From CAYPOY01 sp964412395 (lineage in GTDB: Bacteria > Chloroflexota > Anaerolineae > B4-G1), in assembly GCA_964412395.1 (NCBI GenBank), contig CAYPOY010000179.1, positions 1 through 10,290 of the forward strand: 10,290 nucleotides of DNA. The letters run 5' to 3'. Shown here one piece after another: positions 6,729 through 10,290 of this stretch. The notes under the pieces are model-generated. The model saw only the letters and a list, made by a program, of their open reading frames with translations, had not been told where the DNA came from and searched no databases. Made by a program: the position numbers and the translations under genes. The number at the start of each line of letters is the position of its first letter. The first letter of the stretch is position 1.

Positions 6729-7080
6729 CCTTCCACGCCTGCACCACGTCCAGGTCCAGATCATCTTTGGGGACAAAAGCCTCGGCGCCCACCTCTTCCG
6801 CAGCCGTCTGGAAAACCTCGGCCTGGTCGCGATAGGCACTGACCAGGATCACGCGCAGGTTGGGCGCCAGTGCCTTGAGACAGACCGTGCCCTCCACTCC
6901 GTTGACGCCCGGCAGTCTCACGTCCACCACCGCCAGGTCGGGTTGCAGTGTCTGCACCTGCGCTTCGGCTTCAGGGATGTCCCCTGCCTCGCCGACGACG
7001 GTCAGCCCGGCGTAGGTCAGCAGTTGGCGCAGTTGGCGGCGAAAGGCGGGTTGGTCGTCTACGATCAGGACACGGGTCAT
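6712..7080 (-). CDS. Stand-alone receiver-domain response regulator (CheY-like)
   Basis: This 122-residue protein is one receiver domain with no output domain. It has the acidic pair D8/D9, phospho-acceptor D53 in VVDVRLPGVNG, switch residue S81 (VILVSAY), and K105 in FVPKDD. All positions needed for phosphorylation are present. A GAGGG lies just upstream of ATG 7080, and a candidate promoter at 7125-7153 would give a leader of about 40 nt. It follows the histidine kinase gene, so it may accept phosphate from that kinase in competition with the NarL-type regulator, as a phosphate sink or by binding a partner protein. That partnership is inferred from position. The length is normal for single-domain receivers, and the last residues lie in a tandem repeat. 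Confidence 0.9.
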   Translation of the reverse strand: MTRVLIVDDQPAFRRQLRQLLTYAGLTVVGEAGDIPEAEAQVQTLQPDLAVVDVRLPGVNGVEGTVCLKALAPNLRVILVSAYRDQAEVFQTAAEEVGAEAFVPKDDLDLDVVQAWKEINEQ

Positions 7081-7124
7081 TGTTCCCTCAGAACACGGAT
7101 TGGCAGGATTTGCGGATCAGTATC

Positions 7125-7153
7125 AGTGTAGCATAAATCCGTCCGTGTGTCAT
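7125..7153 (-). promoter_or_regulatory. Candidate sigma-70-type promoter for receiver gene
   Basis: On the minus strand, ATGACA (7148-7153) and TACACT (7125-7130) are separated by 17 bp, matching five and four of six consensus bases. Transcription would start near 7118, about 38 nt before the receiver ATG. This is the best promoter-like site in the gap after the kinase gene, which would separate the receiver and exported-protein genes from the kinase operon. Prediction by eye only. Confidence 0.45.
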
Positions 7154-7205
7154 CGGGGCGGGGTACTGTTTTTTGGGGGGAAGAGTCGGTACTGGGGTAC
7201 TGGCC

Positions 7206-7229
7206 GAGTCAGCGAGTCAGCGAATCGGC
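7206..7229. repeat. Three 8-bp tandem units after the kinase gene
   Basis: The units are GAGTCAGC, GAGTCAGC and GAATCGGC. Read on the minus strand they are the same GACTCGCT-type unit as at 2301-2324. They lie in the 197-bp gap between the kinase and receiver genes, beside a short GGTACTGGGGTACTGG duplication. The rest of the gap shows only the candidate promoter and no intrinsic terminator. Confidence 0.6.
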
Positions 7230-7276
7230 AAGTCTATGTCAGACAATGCGCGGCGAGTCGCTCTGATCTGCTAATC

Positions 7277-9493
7277 CTACGAATCCGTGTCCTTGACCAC
7301 GCGCACGGTCGTTCCCTGGCCGGGGGCCGATTCCACCGCCCACGTGCCGCCGATGAGTTCAACCCGCTCCTGCATCCCTGCCAGGCCAAAGTGACCCCGC
7401 GCAGCCAGGTCGTGGAGGGCGGCGGGCACGACAAAGCCCTGCCCATCGTCGTGGATGGTCAGGACGAGACGCGAGTCCTCCCAGGCCAGCCGGACGGTGA
7501 CCTGCCGGGCCGCCGCGTGGCGGGCAACGTTTGCCAGCGCCTCCTGCACCACCCGGTAGAGGTTGACGGACACCTCCCCCGGCAGGGGACGCAGCGTCGC
7601 GTCGGGAGGCAGGTCAAGACGTACCTCTACGCCACTCTGGGCCGACCAGTCGCCGGCCAGGGCGCGGAGGGCAGCCCCCAGCCCCAGCGTGTCCAGCATC
7701 GGCGGGCGCAGTTCGACGCATACCTGTCGCAGGTCGCCCAGCAACTGCCGCACTTCAGCCCGCATGTCCTTCAGGGCCTCCGCCAGCGGTGAGTTCTCCT
7801 CATCCGCCAGGAGCAAGCCAAGTTGCATGTTCAAGCCCACCAGGGCCTGGATGGGCCTATCGTGCAGGTCGCGGGCCAGGCGTGCCCGTTCCTCCTCTCG
7901 GGAGCGGAGCAGTTGGCGCTGGATGGTGCGGATCTCGTCCAGTTGACGGCGCAGCGCCTCCACCAGGAGCACGTTGCCCAGGGCAACCTCGGCCTGGCAG
8001 GCCAGCGTCTTGAAGATGCGCTGGTCGGCGGCGGAAAACTCGTCCCCGTCGCGCCGCTCCCCCACGGTCCATAGACCGCGCATCTGGCCCTGAAAGGTGA
8101 GGGGCAGTGAGAGTGTGGGAGTGTGTGAGTGTGGGGGAGGGGGGGCTTGCTTTCCGATCCATAATCGGCCGGGGTGTAGTTGCATCAGTTCGGGTACCTG
8201 GCGGGTCAGCACGGCGGTCAATTGCTCCCGCTCGAGGGTGCGGGCGAGGGCAGCGCTGACTGTCTCTACCACGCCTGGGTAGTCGTACCAGCCGCCATAG
8301 AAGATATTATCTACCAACCGTTGCACTTGCGCTCGTGTTCGGTCAAAGGTCAACCCCACCAGCAATGTCAGACCAGCAGCGATCATCGTCTGGAGCAGCA
8401 AATCGCCGGGCAGGAAGCGGTAGAGCAACAGGAGTGGTCCCAGGAAGAGGGTGAAGATGCCCAGTGATAGGAGGACATAGACCATCGCCCGATTGAGCAG
8501 GCGGTCTATGCCAAACAGATTGTGGTGTGCGGTGGCGTAGAGATAACATAGCGGAACGAGGATCAGGAACAGGCTCACCAGCCATCCTGGTATCAGAGTA
8601 GGTATCCCGACGATGGAGGGCAGGAAGTAAGAGAGAAGGGGCGGGATCGCGGCCAGGAGGGTGCCAAAGAGGACGAGACGCAGGCGGCGGCGGCCGTCGG
8701 GGGTGGCCCGGCGCAGGTAGACGCAGACCAGGACAGCGATGGCGACGACGATCTCCAGAGCGGTGTAGAAGGCGCTCAATCGCCACCCCAGGACGGTGCG
8801 CGACAGTCCGCCAGCCGCAGCCACCAATGCCAGTCCGTAGAGCAGGCTCAGTCCCCGGCGACGCTGGCGAGGAGTACCTAACGACACCGGGAAGGTGAGG
8901 TGATAGTGCAGTAGAAGAGGGGCTACCAGGTGGAAACAGACGATGCTCAGTGAAACCATCCAGCGAGGGATAGGCCAGGGGGCGGGATGGGCCAGCGGAG
9001 GCAGCAGGGCAATGGCGATGGTCTGAGCCAGCAGGAAAAAGAGGCGTACCTCCTTCTGCCGGAAGCGCCGCAGGAGCAACAGTGTGCCGGCGCCCCAGAA
9101 GGTCAGGACGACGACGGCGGCGCTGATCAGGGGCAAGAGATTGACCCTCGCCAGTGGAACTACCGGCAACTCTAGTGTCAGGCGCCGGCCGTCCCGCTCG
9201 ATTTCCATCGCACAGTTCCCCACCGGCGGGTCGCGCCACTCGGCAAAGGGGATACCATCCACAGTCAAAATGACGTCGCCTGGCAGCAGCCCGGCCCAGT
9301 CGGCAAAACTCCCAAAAGGGACCTCGTGGATCAGGCCCGTGTTTCCATCAAAGCTAAAGTCCAGCACTGGCGTGCGCCATTGAAAATAGATGTCGTATCC
9401 CACCAGTATCGGGACCGCCAGCGCCAGCAGGACAAGGGGCCAGTAGGGGCGCGGTGACCGCGCCCCTACCGAGCGACTTGGCTCAAGGCTCAT
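7277..9493 (-). CDS. Polytopic sensor histidine kinase, NarL/ComP-like (HisKA_3)
   Basis: The protein is 738 residues. ATG 9493 is chosen because AGGAGG lies 8 nt upstream; ATG 9544 would add 17 residues. Order: a first membrane span (about 17-34), a PDZ-like domain outside the membrane (about 45-112, SFADWAGLLPGDVILTVDG), nine further hydrophobic spans (about 119-383), a GAF-like domain (about 404-518), a short coiled coil, a dimerisation domain with phospho-acceptor H544 in RDLHDRPIQ, and an ATPase with N655 (EALANVARH), DDGQGF (682-686) and a G2 box GHFGLAGMQER. The PDZ plus many spans recalls ComP. RDLHD is followed by Arg where Gly is common. A low-complexity insert (about 449-463, PPPPHSHTPT) lies inside the GAF-like domain. 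It overlaps the upstream regulator gene by 11 bp, its likely cognate partner. The signal is unknown. Confidence 0.93.
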   Translation of the reverse strand: MSLEPSRSVGARSPRPYWPLVLLALAVPILVGYDIYFQWRTPVLDFSFDGNTGLIHEVPFGSFADWAGLLPGDVILTVDGIPFAEWRDPPVGNCAMEIERDGRRLTLELPVVPLARVNLLPLISAAVVVLTFWGAGTLLLLRRFRQKEVRLFFLLAQTIAIALLPPLAHPAPWPIPRWMVSLSIVCFHLVAPLLLHYHLTFPVSLGTPRQRRRGLSLLYGLALVAAAGGLSRTVLGWRLSAFYTALEIVVAIAVLVCVYLRRATPDGRRRLRLVLFGTLLAAIPPLLSYFLPSIVGIPTLIPGWLVSLFLILVPLCYLYATAHHNLFGIDRLLNRAMVYVLLSLGIFTLFLGPLLLLYRFLPGDLLLQTMIAAGLTLLVGLTFDRTRAQVQRLVDNIFYGGWYDYPGVVETVSAALARTLEREQLTAVLTRQVPELMQLHPGRLWIGKQAPPPPHSHTPTLSLPLTFQGQMRGLWTVGERRDGDEFSAADQRIFKTLACQAEVALGNVLLVEALRRQLDEIRTIQRQLLRSREEERARLARDLHDRPIQALVGLNMQLGLLLADEENSPLAEALKDMRAEVRQLLGDLRQVCVELRPPMLDTLGLGAALRALAGDWSAQSGVEVRLDLPPDATLRPLPGEVSVNLYRVVQEALANVARHAAARQVTVRLAWEDSRLVLTIHDDGQGFVVPAALHDLAARGHFGLAGMQERVELIGGTWAVESAPGQGTTVRVVKDTDS
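9443..9469. repeat. 27-nt perfect palindrome inside the kinase gene
   Basis: The arms GTAGGGGCGCGGT (9443-9455) and ACCGCGCCCCTAC (9457-9469) pair perfectly around one base, the same 13-1-13 core layout as the unrelated palindromes at 2110 and 2265. It fills exactly nine codons (V9 to Y17, VGARSPRPY) between the start and the first membrane span. Similar GTAGGGGCG palindromes are, to my recollection, dispersed in several bacterial genomes. Confidence 0.8.
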
Positions 9494-10163
9494 CGTGCGC
9501 ACCTCCTGCCGGTGAGACTTGCACCAACTCGTGGCGAATGGCATAGAGCATGGCCTCGGTGCGGGAGGCGACTTCTAGTTTACCATAGATGTTGCTGACG
9601 TGGTTCTGCACCGTCCGTTTGGTCACCACCAGCCGTTGGGCGATGGCCTCGTTGTCGAGACCCTGGGCCAGGAGGCGGAGCACTTCTACCTCGCGTGGGG
9701 TGAGGGGAATGGAAGCGCGAACTTGTTCGCGGAGTGAAGGGGCCTCTCCGACGGCGCGGCGCACGACCTGGCGCGCCACGGCCGGGCTGAGCCAACTTTC
9801 CCCCCGCGCCGCGGCCCGCACGGCGCTCACCAGCGTCTCCAGCGCCTCGTCCTTGAGGACGTAACCGGTGGCCCCGCTCTCCAGCAGTCCAAAGACGGTC
9901 TGGCTGTCGTCGTAGATAGTGAGAATGAGGATGGCCGTGGTTGTGCCCCGGTCGCGCAGCCGCCGGGCCACCTCCACGCCGTTCAGGTCGGGCAGGTTCA
10001 CGTCGAGCACCAGCACGTCGGGGCGGTGTTGGGTCACCAGGCGCAGCGCGTCGGCGCCGCTGGCTCCCTCGGCCAGGACGGTGACGTCGGCCGCACCGTC
10101 CAGGACCATCCGCATACCGGCGCGGACGACGGGATGGTCGTCTACGATAACGACGGTGATCAT
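9483..10163 (-). CDS. NarL/LuxR-family response regulator
   Basis: This 226-residue DNA-binding regulator has a receiver domain (1-120) with D8/D9, phospho-acceptor D54 in VLDVNLPDLNG, T82, Y101 and K104. After a linker comes a LuxR-type helix-turn-helix (about 152-212): LTPREVEVLRLLAQGLDNEA, then QRLVVTKRTVQNHVSNIYGK. An in-frame TAA directly precedes ATG 10163, which fixes the start; GGAG lies only 3 nt upstream, so initiation may be weak. Its 3' end overlaps the kinase gene by 11 bp, so the two form an operon and probably a cognate pair. Phosphorylation would promote dimerisation and promoter binding. Targets are unknown; the downstream exported-protein genes are candidates by position. 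Confidence 0.95.
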   Translation of the reverse strand: MITVVIVDDHPVVRAGMRMVLDGAADVTVLAEGASGADALRLVTQHRPDVLVLDVNLPDLNGVEVARRLRDRGTTTAILILTIYDDSQTVFGLLESGATGYVLKDEALETLVSAVRAAARGESWLSPAVARQVVRRAVGEAPSLREQVRASIPLTPREVEVLRLLAQGLDNEAIAQRLVVTKRTVQNHVSNIYGKLEVASRTEAMLYAIRHELVQVSPAGGAHDEP

Positions 10164-10195
10164 TTACTCCATCTACCCCCCGTTCCTCTGCTTTC

Positions 10196-10224
10196 ATTTT
10201 ACACGGCTTAGCCAGAACCGGCAA
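10196..10224 (-). promoter_or_regulatory. Candidate sigma-70-type promoter for the two-component operon
   Basis: On the minus strand, TTGCCG (10219-10224) and TAAAAT (10196-10201) are separated by 17 bp, placing a transcription start near 10190 and a leader of about 27 nt before the regulator's ATG. The region 10225-10290 shows no gene or repeat that I recognise. Prediction by eye only. Confidence 0.45.
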
Positions 10225-10290
10225 GCGCGTCGCATCAAGGGTTTTCGAAGCAGAACAGGGGCGGAAAATCAACCCCAAAATTCACCCTCC

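Noticed and set aside
6115..7131. 338-codon plus-strand open frame
   Set aside because: It crosses the fibre-like gene, an intergenic repeat tract and the receiver gene on the other strand. No ribosome site or domain; a chance frame.
2301..7229. CRISPR-like arrays
   Set aside because: The repeated units are 8 bp, contiguous and degenerate, with no spacers and no cas genes.
9494..9544. ATG at 9544 as kinase start
   Set aside because: The added 17 residues overlap the regulator gene further and lack a ribosome site, while ATG 9493 has AGGAGG at good spacing.

Overview
The window looks like a piece of a moderately GC-rich Chloroflexota chromosome, most likely Anaerolineae or a related class. 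This is an inference, with no marker gene present. It rests on secreted proteins carrying a VYLPLVxRN motif, a choice-of-anchor-Q-like tail, NY/GQ/GYW surface repeats, a ComP-like multi-membrane-span histidine kinase, and many short palindromes and 8-bp tandem repeats in and around genes. Every gene I can support lies on the minus strand, so the biological reading order runs from 10290 down to 1.

Regulatory part (10290 to about 6700): a candidate promoter (10196-10224) precedes a NarL/LuxR-type response regulator (9483-10163). It overlaps by 11 bp a polytopic sensor histidine kinase with a PDZ-like domain, about ten membrane spans, a GAF-like domain and a HisKA_3/HATPase core (7277-9493). After a 197-bp gap with a good candidate promoter (7125-7153) comes a stand-alone receiver protein (6712-7080).

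Exported-protein part (6600 to 1): a 433-residue secreted fibre-like protein (5299-6600) is followed closely by a 96-residue secreted protein ending in VYLPLVLRNL (4998-5288). Then come two large multidomain secreted proteins. The first (2316-4934) has a parallel beta-helix, a choice-of-anchor-Q-like tail, the YLPLVFRN motif and a C-terminal module of about 400 residues. It is split by one in-frame amber codon (3381-3383). The second (1-2245, running off the window) has an SGNH-hydrolase-like domain, an Ig-like Kre9/Knh1-type domain, the YLPVVLRN motif and the same C-terminal module. The shared module makes a direct repeat of about 923 bp (1-923 and 2627-3549) with no net indel. At the position of the amber codon the second protein has Trp.

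Layered on this are mobile-looking small elements. Two near-identical 33-nt palindromes bracket the start and signal peptide of the SGNH gene. An unrelated 27-nt palindrome sits in frame near the kinase N-terminus, and an imperfect C/G-rich palindrome follows the signal peptide of the beta-helix gene. Degenerate 8-bp tandem repeats lie at gene ends and in leaders. The likely overall picture is a signalling cassette next to a set of surface or exported proteins. That the kinase controls those proteins is inferred from position only. I found no RNA gene, CRISPR array, insertion sequence or convincing intrinsic terminator.
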